Below are positions 45,052 through 53,639 of a stretch of 64,000 nt of DNA, piece after piece. The stretch covers positions 1-64,000 of the forward strand of contig JACQZJ010000099.1 in assembly GCA_016213895.1 (NCBI GenBank), in the 5' to 3' direction. Every line of letters starts with the position of its first letter. The first letter of the stretch is position 1. The position numbers and the translations under genes were made by a program. Origin of the DNA: Planctomycetota bacterium. GTDB taxonomy: Bacteria; Planctomycetota; B15-G4; JADJEK01. The notes beneath the pieces are model-generated. The model saw only the letters and a list, made by a program, of their open reading frames with translations, made no database searches and was not told the origin of the DNA.

Positions 45052-45702
45052 ATGAGATGGTCCGGCGTGGTCCTTGGCGTGACGCTCCTCGTCTGCCTGT
45101 GGGCGGCGTGGGAGCTGCTCCGGGATCGCGGCTCCGGCAGCGACGTTCCGGAGCGGCTCGAGCCGGCGCCGGAACCGGTGAAGGCCGCGCCGGCCGCGGA
45201 CGCCGCATCCGCGGGCGACCGCTTTGCGCCCGAGGCGGCCCCGCGCGCGCGGTCGCCGCGGCCGCGGCCTCGCGCGCCAGCCGCCGCTCCATCCGAGATC
45301 GTGACCGCGGAGACGCCGCGGAGGCCCGATGCGGACTCCTTCATGGACGTGCTCAGCCCGGCGGTGCGCCAGCTCGTCGAGCAGGCGGAGGAGGAGGAAC
45401 GCGTGCGGCGCTTCATCGAGCTTCTCGATTACATGCCCGAGCGCGAGGCGCTCGATCGGATCGCCGTAGTGCTCATCGAGTCGAGGCAGCGGCACGTCGC
45501 CCGCATGGAGGCGTTCGCCCGTGAGTCGTGGAAGCGCGATGACGAGGCGGCGCGCCAGGAGCGCGGCGCGCGCCGGAGGAAGTTGGATGAGGAGTGCCGC
45601 AGCGAGCAGCGCGAAGCGTTGCGTCCCTTCATCCGACCGGATGTCTTCGAGGAGGTCATGCAGCAGTGGAGCGAGGCCTCGCTCGAAGACGACGGCGGTT
45701 GA
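45052..45702 (+). CDS. Membrane-anchored protein with coiled-coil C-terminus
   Basis: The 216-residue product has one N-terminal transmembrane helix (VVLGVTLLVCLWAAWELL), a low-complexity Ala/Pro/Arg linker (about 30-90), and a highly charged helical domain (QLVEQAEEEERVRRFIELLD to LRPFIRPDVFEEVMQQWSEA). This layout resembles periplasmic regulators such as anti-sigma or Spy/CpxP-like proteins, but no specific family is recognised. The frame ends 96 bases before the Rpn-type nuclease gene. Confidence 0.6.
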   Translation: MRWSGVVLGVTLLVCLWAAWELLRDRGSGSDVPERLEPAPEPVKAAPAADAASAGDRFAPEAAPRARSPRPRPRAPAAAPSEIVTAETPRRPDADSFMDVLSPAVRQLVEQAEEEERVRRFIELLDYMPEREALDRIAVVLIESRQRHVARMEAFARESWKRDDEAARQERGARRRKLDEECRSEQREALRPFIRPDVFEEVMQQWSEASLEDDGG

Positions 45703-45798
45703 TGGGCGAGCGCGTACTGCCGCTTCCCTGTAACCCCGTTCCCTGCGCTTCGTCCCTCGTGCCGGCGGCGAGACCCTGCCGCCCGGAGCGGCTCACAC

Positions 45799-46824
45799 TT
45801 GGGAAGACGCCGGGGCAAGCCCCATGACCGCCTGCTGCGCGCGGTGCTGCGCAGTCCCGCTGATGCGCGCGCGGTGCTCAGGGAGTTCTTGCCCGCGAAA
45901 GTCCGCGACCTGTGCAGCTTCGATTCCCTGCGACGCGAGCCCGGCAGCTTCGTGGACGAGAGGCTGCGGGCGCGCTTCTCGGATGCCCTGTTCAGCGTGC
46001 GCGCGCGCGACGAGGATCTTCTCGTCTACGTGCTGCTGGAGCACGTGCGCGTGGCGCCACGGCGGCTGCCCTTCTTCGTGCTGCGCTACGTGACGCGGAT
46101 CCTGGAGCAGCACGCCGAGGAGCATCCGCACGACGACGCGCTGCCGCGCGTGGTGGGGCTCGTGGTCCATCAGGGGGACGCTCCATACCGCGGGGCACTC
46201 CGCATGGCCGACCTCTATCCCTCGGGTGCGGGCAGCTCCCTCGCGCGTTTCACGCCGGAGTTCGACTTCGTCCTCGTCGATCTAGCCCTGATTCCGGATG
46301 AGGCGTTGCTCGGCTTGCACGTCCTGGGGGCGGCCTTCGCCGCGGCGGCGCTGCTTCTGATGAAGCACGTGGGAGATCCGGAGCTCTCGCGGCGCCTGGA
46401 GGCTTGGATGGGCGTGCTGCGCGCGGCGGCCGGAGGCTCGCGGCGCGCGGCGCTGATGCGTCTGCTATCCTATGTGGTCGCCGCGGCCCAAGACGAAGCC
46501 GCGCCGCGGGCGCTGTTGGTTGCCGCGCCGGAGGCCGAGGAGGTGTACATGACCCTTGCGAAACGCTGGCTGCAAGAAGGCCGCACCGAAGGCCGTGCCG
46601 AGGGCCGCACCGAAGGCCGTGCCGAGGGCCGCACCGAGGGCCGCACCGAGGGGGAGCGTCTGGCCCAGCGCCGCGCGCTCGCACGCCTGCTCGAGTCGCG
46701 GTTCGGTCCGCTGGACGCCGCGGTTCGCGCCCAACTGGACGCGGCCGAGACCAGGACGCTTGAGGCGTGGTTCGACCGGGCCCTGGCCGCGAGATCCCTC
46801 GAGGAGATCCTCGCTTCCCCGTGA
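45799..46824 (+). CDS. Rpn-family PD-(D/E)XK recombination-promoting nuclease
   Basis: The 341-residue protein starts at TTG 45799 (GRRRGKPHDRLLRAVL). PHDRLLRAVLRSPADARAVL and then FVDERLRARFSDALFSVRAR and YVLLEHVR give the Rpn/PD-(D/E)XK transposase-like N-terminal domain (D in FSDALF, E in LLEH). The C-terminal part contains six tandem GR(T/A)E tetrapeptides before an alpha-helical end, common in this family as a spacer before the tail. Rpn proteins are DNA endonucleases linked to recA-independent recombination and to phage defence. It converges on porB, five bases away. Confidence 0.85.
   Translation: MGRRRGKPHDRLLRAVLRSPADARAVLREFLPAKVRDLCSFDSLRREPGSFVDERLRARFSDALFSVRARDEDLLVYVLLEHVRVAPRRLPFFVLRYVTRILEQHAEEHPHDDALPRVVGLVVHQGDAPYRGALRMADLYPSGAGSSLARFTPEFDFVLVDLALIPDEALLGLHVLGAAFAAAALLLMKHVGDPELSRRLEAWMGVLRAAAGGSRRAALMRLLSYVVAAAQDEAAPRALLVAAPEAEEVYMTLAKRWLQEGRTEGRAEGRTEGRAEGRTEGRTEGERLAQRRALARLLESRFGPLDAAVRAQLDAAETRTLEAWFDRALAARSLEEILASP
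46579..46650 (+). repeat. Six 12-bp in-frame tandem repeats in the Rpn gene
   Basis: Units alternate GGCCGCACCGAA and GGCCGTGCCGAG with small changes, encoding GRTE and GRAE. Six units total 72 bases. Unit gain or loss keeps the frame, so the linker length can vary between strains. Confidence 0.9.
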
Positions 46825-46829
46825 GGCGC

Positions 46830-47750
46830 TCAGCCCTCCTTGCGCAGGGCCGCGAGCCCGCGCAGGTCGCGCCAGGAGCGCTCGATCGACGCGCGCACGT
46901 CCTCGGCGCGGACCTTGCTTTTCTGGAAGCGGCCCTGCTTGGCGAAGTACTGCTCCAGCGCCTCGAGCGACATCTCCGGCTCGACGTTGATCACCATCCT
47001 GTGGCCGCCGAACACCTCGTACACCGGATAGAGCCCTGACCTCACCGCGAGGCGGACCAGCTCGATGCCCTCGGCCGCCTCCGCCTTCCACCCCGTGGGG
47101 CAGGGGGAGAGCACGTGCAGGAAGCGGAAGCCCGTGCTTCCCAGGGCGTAGTGCATCTTCCTGAGCGCGTCCTCGGGGTGCGCGAGCGAGACCGAGGCCG
47201 CGTACGGCACTCGATGCGCGGCCATGATGCCCAGGATGTCCTTCTTCAGGATGTCCTTGCCGTAGGGCGTGGTGCTCGTTGAGGCGCCGAATGGGGTGGC
47301 CGACGAGCGCTGGCCGCCGGTGTTGCCGTAGATCTCGTTGTCATAGCACAGGTAGAGGATGTCCTCGTTGCGCTCGGCCGCCGCCGAGACCGTCGCCATG
47401 CCGATGTCATAGGTGCCGCCGTCGCCGGCGAACGCGATGACGCGCGTCTTCTCGCCGTTCATGTGCGCCACCTGCGCCAGGCCGCTGGCGACCGCCGCGG
47501 CCGACCCGAACGTGGAGGCCACGACCGGCGCGCCATAGGCGGAAAAGGGGTACTGCCCGGGCGCGACGATGGCGCAGCACGCGGGGATAACGAGCTGGAC
47601 CGGGTGCTGCCGCGCCGCGGCGTGCGTGAGCATGCGCAGGGTGATCGACATGCCGCAGCCGCCGCAGTTGGTGTTCCCTGGACGCAGGATCTGCTCGGGA
47701 CGATCGCTCTCCGTCTTCATCGCGCCGCCGAGAAGGGGCTTGGCCATCAC
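46830..47750 (-). CDS. porB: 2-oxoacid:ferredoxin oxidoreductase, beta subunit
   Basis: Binds thiamine diphosphate and an Fe-S cluster. The 306-residue protein has the ligand cysteines in NTNCGGCGMS and in VIPACCAI, the TPP/Mg motif GDGGTYDIGMATVSAAAERN with YDNEIYGNTGGQRS, and a conserved Cys in LSPCPTGWK. Length is normal. It overlaps the preceding porA by four bases (ATGA), and is the last gene of a three-gene operon. Substrate may be pyruvate or another 2-oxoacid. Confidence 0.94.
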   Translation of the reverse strand: MMAKPLLGGAMKTESDRPEQILRPGNTNCGGCGMSITLRMLTHAAARQHPVQLVIPACCAIVAPGQYPFSAYGAPVVASTFGSAAAVASGLAQVAHMNGEKTRVIAFAGDGGTYDIGMATVSAAAERNEDILYLCYDNEIYGNTGGQRSSATPFGASTSTTPYGKDILKKDILGIMAAHRVPYAASVSLAHPEDALRKMHYALGSTGFRFLHVLSPCPTGWKAEAAEGIELVRLAVRSGLYPVYEVFGGHRMVINVEPEMSLEALEQYFAKQGRFQKSKVRAEDVRASIERSWRDLRGLAALRKEG

Positions 47751-48907
47751 GCGACCTCCATGATCATGGGCTCCGCGGCCTCTTCCCGTCCCAGAATGTC
47801 GTCAATGACCCCGGTGATGTGGCGTGGGCGGATGTCCCCGCCGCCGAGGCCAAGCATGTAGTTCTGGACGACCGCGTCCCGCGGCGTGACGCCGCGCGTC
47901 TCCGACCAGAGCACGCCGCCGTGCCCGAGGCTGATGTCGCGGTCGAGGATCGCAACGCGCGCGCAGCGGGCCAGGGCCTCCTTCAGCTCGCGTTCCGGGA
48001 AGGGGCGATACATGCGCACGCGCAGGCCGCCGGCCTTGACGCCGCGCGCGCGCGCGGCGTCTACGGCCGTCCGCACCGTGGCGGCGGTGGTGCCCATGGA
48101 GACGAGCGCGACTTCCGCGTCCTCCATGCGATAGGGCACGATGCGGTCGGCGGGGCGGCGGCCGAAGACGCGCTGGAACTCATCCTGGCACTCGCTGTAG
48201 ACCTGCACCGCGCGCGCGATCGCCTCGGCGTGCTGCCGGCGGTGCACTTCCGTCCCGTGGGGGAAGTCGAGCCCGCCGATCGTCACCGGCCGCTCCAGCA
48301 CGCGATGCGGGAGATCGAGGACGGGCAGGAAGCGATCGACCAGCTCCTGGGCGGGCACGTCGATCTGCATCATCGTGTGCGAGAGCACGAAGGCGTCCTG
48401 GCAAACCAGGACCGGCAGCAGCACGCGCCTGTCCTCGCCGAGTCGGTAGCCGATGAGCACGCTGTCGAAGACCTCCTGGTTGTCCTCGCAGTAGAGCTGG
48501 ATCCAGCCCGTGTCGCGCAGGAGCAGCGTGTCGCCGTGATCGACCCAGATGTTCCAGGGCGGGCCGAGGGTGCGGTTCACCGCCATCATCACGATCGGCA
48601 GGCGATAGAAGGCCGCGGCGTAGACGTTTTCGGTCATGTAGGCCAGACCGTTCGACGACGAGGCGGTGAAGGTGCGCGCGCCGCCCACGGCCAGGCCGAT
48701 GCACACGCCCATGGCGCTGTGCTCGCTCTCCACGCGCGTGACCTCGCCCTTCTCGAACTCCTGGCGGCAGAGCAGTTCAATGCACTCGCTCTGCGGCGTG
48801 ATCGGGTAGACCCCGCCGCCGAAGCCGCGTCCGGTGCGGTTGGCGCGGCCGGCGAGCGTGGCCGCCATGGCCGCGGCGTGGTTCGCGCTGAGCAGCTCGA
48901 TCGTCAT
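47747..48907 (-). CDS. porA: 2-oxoacid:ferredoxin oxidoreductase, alpha subunit
   Basis: The 386-residue protein starts at ATG 48907 (MTIELLSANHAAAMAATLAG). It shows GVYPITPQSECIE, ESEHSAMGVCIGLAVGGART, FTASSSNGLAYMTENVYAAA and the transketolase C-terminal-like half (EVALVSMGTTAATVRTAVDA). The WNIWVDHGDTLLLRDTGWIQ segment resembles oxidoreductases annotated as phenylglyoxylate/pyruvate types, but the substrate cannot be fixed from sequence. It is translationally coupled on both sides by 4-nt overlaps. Confidence 0.94.
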   Translation of the reverse strand: MTIELLSANHAAAMAATLAGRANRTGRGFGGGVYPITPQSECIELLCRQEFEKGEVTRVESEHSAMGVCIGLAVGGARTFTASSSNGLAYMTENVYAAAFYRLPIVMMAVNRTLGPPWNIWVDHGDTLLLRDTGWIQLYCEDNQEVFDSVLIGYRLGEDRRVLLPVLVCQDAFVLSHTMMQIDVPAQELVDRFLPVLDLPHRVLERPVTIGGLDFPHGTEVHRRQHAEAIARAVQVYSECQDEFQRVFGRRPADRIVPYRMEDAEVALVSMGTTAATVRTAVDAARARGVKAGGLRVRMYRPFPERELKEALARCARVAILDRDISLGHGGVLWSETRGVTPRDAVVQNYMLGLGGGDIRPRHITGVIDDILGREEAAEPMIMEVA

Positions 48908-51147
48908 AGCTCTCTCATCTCCATGGCGCCGCGCGGGCACTCCTCGACGCAGAGCCCGCATCCCTTGCAGTAGCTGAAGTTGGCGGCGTAGCCCTTCGGC
49001 GTGCGGCGGATGATGCCCTCCGGGCAGTACACCAGGCAGGTGTCGCACTTCGAGCAGTGCCCGCAGGAAAAGCAGCGTTTCGCCTCGCCGGCGTCGGCGA
49101 GCCCCTTGTTGACCTCGACCAGGCTCGAGACGCGGCTCGCCGTGGGCTCCACCGCTTCTTCCGCGGACGGGATGCGCTCGAAGCACTCGAGGCGGATCTC
49201 GGAGACGTTGAGAGCGGCGTTTTTGTCCGGACGCGCGAAGACCTCGGCGCGCGCGCCGAGGGACTGCAGCGCCAGTCCGGCGCTGCGCCGGCCGCTGCCA
49301 ATCGCGGCCGAGACCGTGCCCTCGCCGGTGGCCAGGTCGCCGGCAACGAAGACGCGGCCCGGTTGGCCGTCCACCAGCACGCGCTCGCCGTCCAGCCGCC
49401 AGTGGTCCGGCAGGAACGACGCGTCTCCGGACTGCCCGAGCGCGAGGATCACCTGGTCGCAATCGATGCGCGCGCGCCTCTCGGTGAGGACCGGCTGGCG
49501 CCGGCCGCTCGTGTCGAGCGCGCCCATCTCCACCTCGGCGAACTCGATGCCGTCCACGCGCTTCTTGCCGTGGAAGGCGACCGGCTGGATCTGGAAGCGG
49601 AACTCCACGCCCTCCTCGCGCGCATCATCGATCTCCTGCCGCGAGGCCGGTATCTCCTGCTCCGTGCGCCGGTAGGCCACTGTCACGCGCTCCGCTCCGG
49701 CGCGCAGCGCGTTGCGGGCGCAGTCCATGGCGGTGAAGCCGCCGCCCAGCACGATGACGACGTGGCCGGACAGGCGGACCCTCTCGCCGGAGTTGATGCG
49801 CTTCAGGAAGTCGACGCCCTGATGCACGCCTTCGAGGGCGGCTCCCTCCACCTTCAACCCGAACACGGCGCGATGTCCGGCGGCCAGGATGAGGGCGTCG
49901 AACTCGCTGGCGAGCGCGGCCAGGCGGTCCTTGCTGAAGAACTCCCCGGTGCGCGCCTCGACTCCCAGGGCGAGGATGCGGCTGATCTCGCGGTCGAGGA
50001 CCTCGGGCGGCAGGCGGTAGGCGGGGATGCCCGTGCGCAGGATGCCGCCGAGCTGCTTCTCGCCCTCGAAGAGCGTCGCCCTGTGCCCTTGAAGGGCGAG
50101 CGTGTAGGCGGCGCTCAGTCCGGCCGGACCGCTGCCGATCACGGCCACGCGGAACGGCTTCTCGCAGGCCGCTGGCTTCACCTCGGCCTTGCCGTGATCG
50201 GCGATCCAGCGCTCGAGCAGGCGGATGCGCACCGTGCCGTCGTACTCGCCGCGGTTGCACCCCTGCTCGCACGGCGCCGGACAGACGCGCCCGCAGACGC
50301 CCGGCAGCGGCGTGGTCTGGGCCAGCAGCCGGGCCGCGGCGTCCGCGCCGTCGCGCTCGAGCGCCTGAATGAAACCGACGACGTCGTTGCCCGCCGGACA
50401 CCACGCGTTGCACGGGGCGAGCTTTTCGACGTAGATGGGCCGCTGCGCGCTCCACGAACCGGTCTTCAGGCCCGAGGGAGGGCTCTCTCGGTGATCGGGG
50501 AGCGGTTCGACCTCGACCGCCGCCGCAGGCGCGGGCGCTGGCTTGGCCGCGCTGCCGGCTTCCTTCAGCGGGGCGCGCTGCGAGACCGCCTCATACGCCT
50601 CCCGCGCGGCCGGGAAGTTGTTGCTCAGGCCGAGGGCGGCGTAGGTCTCCTCGAGGAGATCGAGCGAGACGCCCATCAAGCGGGCGTAGGCACCGGCGAT
50701 GCTGGTGTTGACGATGACGACCGAACGGCTGCCGATCTTGTGGCGCCTGGAGATCTCGGTCGCGTCCACGGTGGCGAGGCGGTACTCGTCGAACTGGCCG
50801 GCGAAGGCCTCGACCGGCTTGGGAGAGTTGAGCAGCAAGAGCCCGCCCGGGCGCAGCCCGGACACGATGTCCCCGGCGAGCAGCGACGGATCGAGGACGA
50901 CCAGCTCGTCCGGGTTGTAGACCTTGTTCCGGTTCGTGATGGGGCTGTCGCTGACCCGCGTGTAGGCCCGCACCGGCGCTCCCGCGCGCTCGCCGGCGTA
51001 GTCGCCGAACGTCTGCACGCTCTTGCCGAGTCTGGCGTAGACGGAAGCCAGGATCTTGGCGCAGGTGACTCCGCCCTGGCCGCCACGACCGTGGATGCGA
51101 AGCTCCATGGTCCTGTCGGCTTCAGGTTCTCTGCTGTCAGGGGGCAT
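48904..51147 (-). CDS. Fused gamma subunit - GltD-like NAD(P)H flavoprotein - delta ferredoxin of a 2-oxoacid oxidoreductase
   Basis: The 747-residue chain (ATG 51147 with GGAG upstream; ATG 51108 is the alternative and begins MELRIHGRGGQGGVT) has three parts. First, a PorG gamma domain (about 14-190: HGRGGQGGVTCAKILASVY, GDYAGERAGAPVRAYTR). Second, a GltD/NfnB-like module with the Cys-rich entry CNAWCPAGND and CGRVCPAPCEQGC, an FAD site VAVIGSGPAGLSAAY and an NAD(P) site VIVLGGGFTAMDCARNAL. Third, a PorD-like di-cluster ferredoxin with CGHCSKCDTCLVYCPEG and CKGCGLCVEECPRGAME. This links the oxoacid enzyme directly to NAD(P)H, as in phenylglyoxylate dehydrogenase, where the flavoprotein is a separate subunit. 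It is the first gene of the operon. Confidence 0.92.
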   Translation of the reverse strand: MPPDSREPEADRTMELRIHGRGGQGGVTCAKILASVYARLGKSVQTFGDYAGERAGAPVRAYTRVSDSPITNRNKVYNPDELVVLDPSLLAGDIVSGLRPGGLLLLNSPKPVEAFAGQFDEYRLATVDATEISRRHKIGSRSVVIVNTSIAGAYARLMGVSLDLLEETYAALGLSNNFPAAREAYEAVSQRAPLKEAGSAAKPAPAPAAAVEVEPLPDHRESPPSGLKTGSWSAQRPIYVEKLAPCNAWCPAGNDVVGFIQALERDGADAAARLLAQTTPLPGVCGRVCPAPCEQGCNRGEYDGTVRIRLLERWIADHGKAEVKPAACEKPFRVAVIGSGPAGLSAAYTLALQGHRATLFEGEKQLGGILRTGIPAYRLPPEVLDREISRILALGVEARTGEFFSKDRLAALASEFDALILAAGHRAVFGLKVEGAALEGVHQGVDFLKRINSGERVRLSGHVVIVLGGGFTAMDCARNALRAGAERVTVAYRRTEQEIPASRQEIDDAREEGVEFRFQIQPVAFHGKKRVDGIEFAEVEMGALDTSGRRQPVLTERRARIDCDQVILALGQSGDASFLPDHWRLDGERVLVDGQPGRVFVAGDLATGEGTVSAAIGSGRRSAGLALQSLGARAEVFARPDKNAALNVSEIRLECFERIPSAEEAVEPTASRVSSLVEVNKGLADAGEAKRCFSCGHCSKCDTCLVYCPEGIIRRTPKGYAANFSYCKGCGLCVEECPRGAMEMREL

Positions 51148-51405
51148 GCAGCATCTCCGGATGGTCTGGCGATGTGGCGTGAAGAGGTGAATCGCCGATT
51201 CTACACGCAGCGTCCGCGGGCGCGACCGAAACTCACCGATCATCCGCGCCGAATCGGCGTGCTGGCGCCATCGCGGAACACCCGGAACATCCGCCCGCTT
51301 CACGAGTTGGCAACAGGCGCGCTGGAGGCCTCCCGGCGCTGCCGCAGCGGCCGCTGCTCTGGAGCAGCTTGCCGTCCCATCCGGCGTTCTTTACATGTTC
51401 CTCGC

Positions 51406-52512
51406 ATGCGTCTCCTCAAGTTCGGCAAGAAGTGGGTCCTGTTCTGCGCGGACAACGGCGTCGGAGTGGTCATGTACCGCCCGCTCGCCCAGAAGCTCGC
51501 CCTCGATCCGAGGGTGCGCCAGCTCCACGCCATGCACCTGAAGCGGGTCCGGCTCGTGGACACGTACGAGCGCGAGCACCCCAAGCAGTTCTTCGCCAAG
51601 TACGGGATCCAGAAGGGCATCACGAACTACAAGCTGGCGCGCTTCCTGCCGGTGGACCTCTTCGTCACGCCGAACTTCAGCGAGAAGCTGCACTGCGAAC
51701 GCGCGCGGCGCAAAGTGCAGATCTTCCACGGCGTGTCGTTCAAGAACTACTGCATCAAGGACAAGGTGCTGCGCTACGACCGGCTGTTCCTGCCTGGCCC
51801 GTATCACCGGCGGCGCTTCATCGAGGCCGGGCTGTTCAAGGAGGACGACGAGCGCCTGCTCCTGGTCGGCCTGCCCAAGCTCGACCGGCTCGTGGACGGC
51901 AGCCTCGACCGGCGTGCGATCCTTGAGGAACTGCGTCTCGATCCCGCGCGGCGCACGGTGCTCTACGCGCCGACCGGGGACCGCGGGAACTCCCTGTTCC
52001 GCCAGGGAGAGGAGATCCTCGCCGCGCTCCTCGAGCTTCCCGTGAACCTGATCGTGAAGCCGCACGATCACGCCGACCGGGACGAGTGCTGCAGCATCGA
52101 CTGGCCGGCGCGCCTGCGCGCCACGCGCAGGGAAGGCTTCGCCGCGGTCTTCCACTCCGACGTGGTGCCTCTGCTCTACGCCGCCGACCTGCTGATCACC
52201 GACGCCTCGTCGGTGGCGTTCGAGTACACGCTCCTCGATCGGCCGGTGGTCTTCATCGACGTGCCCGAGATCATCGAGGGCACGGAAGCGCCGATGATGG
52301 ACCTCTCCACCTGGGGCCGGAAGGGCGGCGACATCGTGCGCCGGCCCTCCGAGCTGGAGGAGGTCGTGCCGCGCCTGCTGGAGAACCCGGGCGAGAAGAG
52401 CGCGATCCGCCGCGCCATTGCCGCGGATCTCTTCTTCGAGCCCGGGAAGGCCGCGCAGAACGCTGTTTCCGCCCTCTACCGCGAGCTGGAGCTGGAGCCG
52501 CCGCCGGCGTAG
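51406..52512 (+). CDS. CDP-glycerol:glycerophosphotransferase (TagB/TagF)-like protein
   Basis: The 368-residue protein has the TagF-type GT-B features IFHGVSFKNYCIKDK, YAPTGDRGNSLFRQG, LIVKPHDHADR and the nucleotide-site string YAADLLITDASSVAFEYTLL then DRPVVFIDVPE. Such enzymes move glycerol phosphate or similar polyol phosphates onto teichoic acids or capsules. No other capsule genes are next to it. ATG 51406 is chosen because conserved sequence (LLKFGKKWVLF) begins there. It is divergent from the por operon, separated by about 260 bases. Confidence 0.88.
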   Translation: MRLLKFGKKWVLFCADNGVGVVMYRPLAQKLALDPRVRQLHAMHLKRVRLVDTYEREHPKQFFAKYGIQKGITNYKLARFLPVDLFVTPNFSEKLHCERARRKVQIFHGVSFKNYCIKDKVLRYDRLFLPGPYHRRRFIEAGLFKEDDERLLLVGLPKLDRLVDGSLDRRAILEELRLDPARRTVLYAPTGDRGNSLFRQGEEILAALLELPVNLIVKPHDHADRDECCSIDWPARLRATRREGFAAVFHSDVVPLLYAADLLITDASSVAFEYTLLDRPVVFIDVPEIIEGTEAPMMDLSTWGRKGGDIVRRPSELEEVVPRLLENPGEKSAIRRAIAADLFFEPGKAAQNAVSALYRELELEPPPA

Positions 52513-52527
52513 CGGCGGCGGCGCGCC

Positions 52528-53268
52528 TCAGCGCCCGCCCAGGCGCTCGACGCGCTTCAGCACGCCGAGGAGCATGGCGTTGTCCGACGCGTCGATGCCG
52601 GCGCGGTCGAGGATGCGGCCGGCGCGGCCGACGATGCGCTCGAGCAGGCCCTGGTCGGCGTGTTCGTCGTAGCCGAGCGCCGCCAGGGCGGCGCGCATGC
52701 GGCCGCGCAGGTACTCGTGCTCCGCGGCGGTGAGCCGCGCCGGCTCGGGCTGCGTCTCGCCGGCGGCGGGCGCGGAGGTCCCGATCCAGGCCTGGCGCAG
52801 GGCGAAGGCGGCGAGCAGGACCGCCTGCGAGAGGTTGTAGACGCGCCGCGCCCCGGCCGCGGGGATGTTGACCAGGAGCGAGGCGGGGACGAGCTCCGCG
52901 CGCGTCAGCCCCCGGTCCTCGCGCCCGAAGAGGAGCGCCACGCGGCCGGACCTCTCGGCCTGGAGGATGCGGGGAACCGCCTGGCCGAGCGTGAGCACGG
53001 CGCGTGCGTCGCGGCGCGGGCGCGCCGAGAAGGCGGCCACCAGGCGCGCGTCGGCCACGGCCTCATGCACGCTCGCGCAGTGCCGCGCGGCGGCGAGCAC
53101 GTCGAGGGACTTCCAGGCGAGCGCCCGCGCGTCCCCGCCGATCGCGGCGGGGCGCACCAGGCGCAGGCTGCGGAAGCCGTTGTTCTTGAGCGCCCGGCAG
53201 CAGGCGCCGATGTTCCCTTCGTGGCGCGGCTCCACGAGGACGAAGGTGATCCGGGGCGTGCGATTCAT
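52528..53268 (-). CDS. trmJ: SpoU-family tRNA/rRNA 2'-O-methyltransferase (TrmJ-like)
   Basis: The 246-residue protein starts at ATG 53268 (MNRTPRITFVLVEPRHEGNI). It has the SPOUT knot motifs: VLVEPRHEGNIGACCRALKN (motif 1, with N and R), LLFGREDRGLTRAEL (motif 2, GxExxGL-like) and VYNLSQAVLLAAFALR (motif 3, NLSQAV). A C-terminal helical tail (LGYDEHADQGLLERIVGRAG) matches TrmJ. It 2'-O-methylates tRNA position 32 in characterised relatives. Convergent with the TagF-like gene (15 bases apart). Confidence 0.93.
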   Translation of the reverse strand: MNRTPRITFVLVEPRHEGNIGACCRALKNNGFRSLRLVRPAAIGGDARALAWKSLDVLAAARHCASVHEAVADARLVAAFSARPRRDARAVLTLGQAVPRILQAERSGRVALLFGREDRGLTRAELVPASLLVNIPAAGARRVYNLSQAVLLAAFALRQAWIGTSAPAAGETQPEPARLTAAEHEYLRGRMRAALAALGYDEHADQGLLERIVGRAGRILDRAGIDASDNAMLLGVLKRVERLGGR

Positions 53269-53300
53269 GATCGAGCTCGCGCGGCGCGCGGTGGCGCCGT

Positions 53301-53345
53301 GCCGTGCGTTCATTCTGGGGCGGGAGCGGGCTTTGGCAGCCCGTC
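53301..53345 (+). repeat. Fragment of the dispersed intergenic repeat family
   Basis: CATTCTGGGGCGGGAGCGGG at 53311-53330 matches the CATTCCGGGG block of the dispersed family; it directly abuts the 152-bp element that follows. Confidence 0.55.
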
Positions 53346-53497
53346 GAAGAAGTCATCCTGCCTGCGGCGGCGCCTCTCGGCCGATCTCTGCGTCGCGAGA
53401 TCCTCGGCGAATCCCCCGATTCGCCTCCGGTCTCGCTCCTTGATCTCGACCGAGATGCGCTCGCCTCGGCAACGGAGCACTCCTTCGACGAGCTGCT
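53346..53497 (+). repeat. 152-bp duplicated element with three hairpins, copy 2
   Basis: Same element as 21794-21945, same orientation relative to the window, collinear and gap-free, about ten mismatches by eye. All three hairpins are preserved (GATCTC/GAGATC, GGCGAAT/ATTCGCC, ATCTCG/CGAGAT). A part of its right end, including GATGCGCTCGCCTCGGCAAC, is repeated again at about 53884-53943. Confidence 0.75.
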
Positions 53498-53639
53498 GGC
53501 CCGCGACCGCCGACCTACAGCTGGCGCGGACGCGTCGCGCCGCGCCAGCTGCCGCGGCTCGATCCGACGGGCGCAGCGCCCGCGGCTCAGCCGCGGCGCG
53601 GCATGGCGCCGGTCGCGCCGCTAGGTCTCTTCGCACCTA

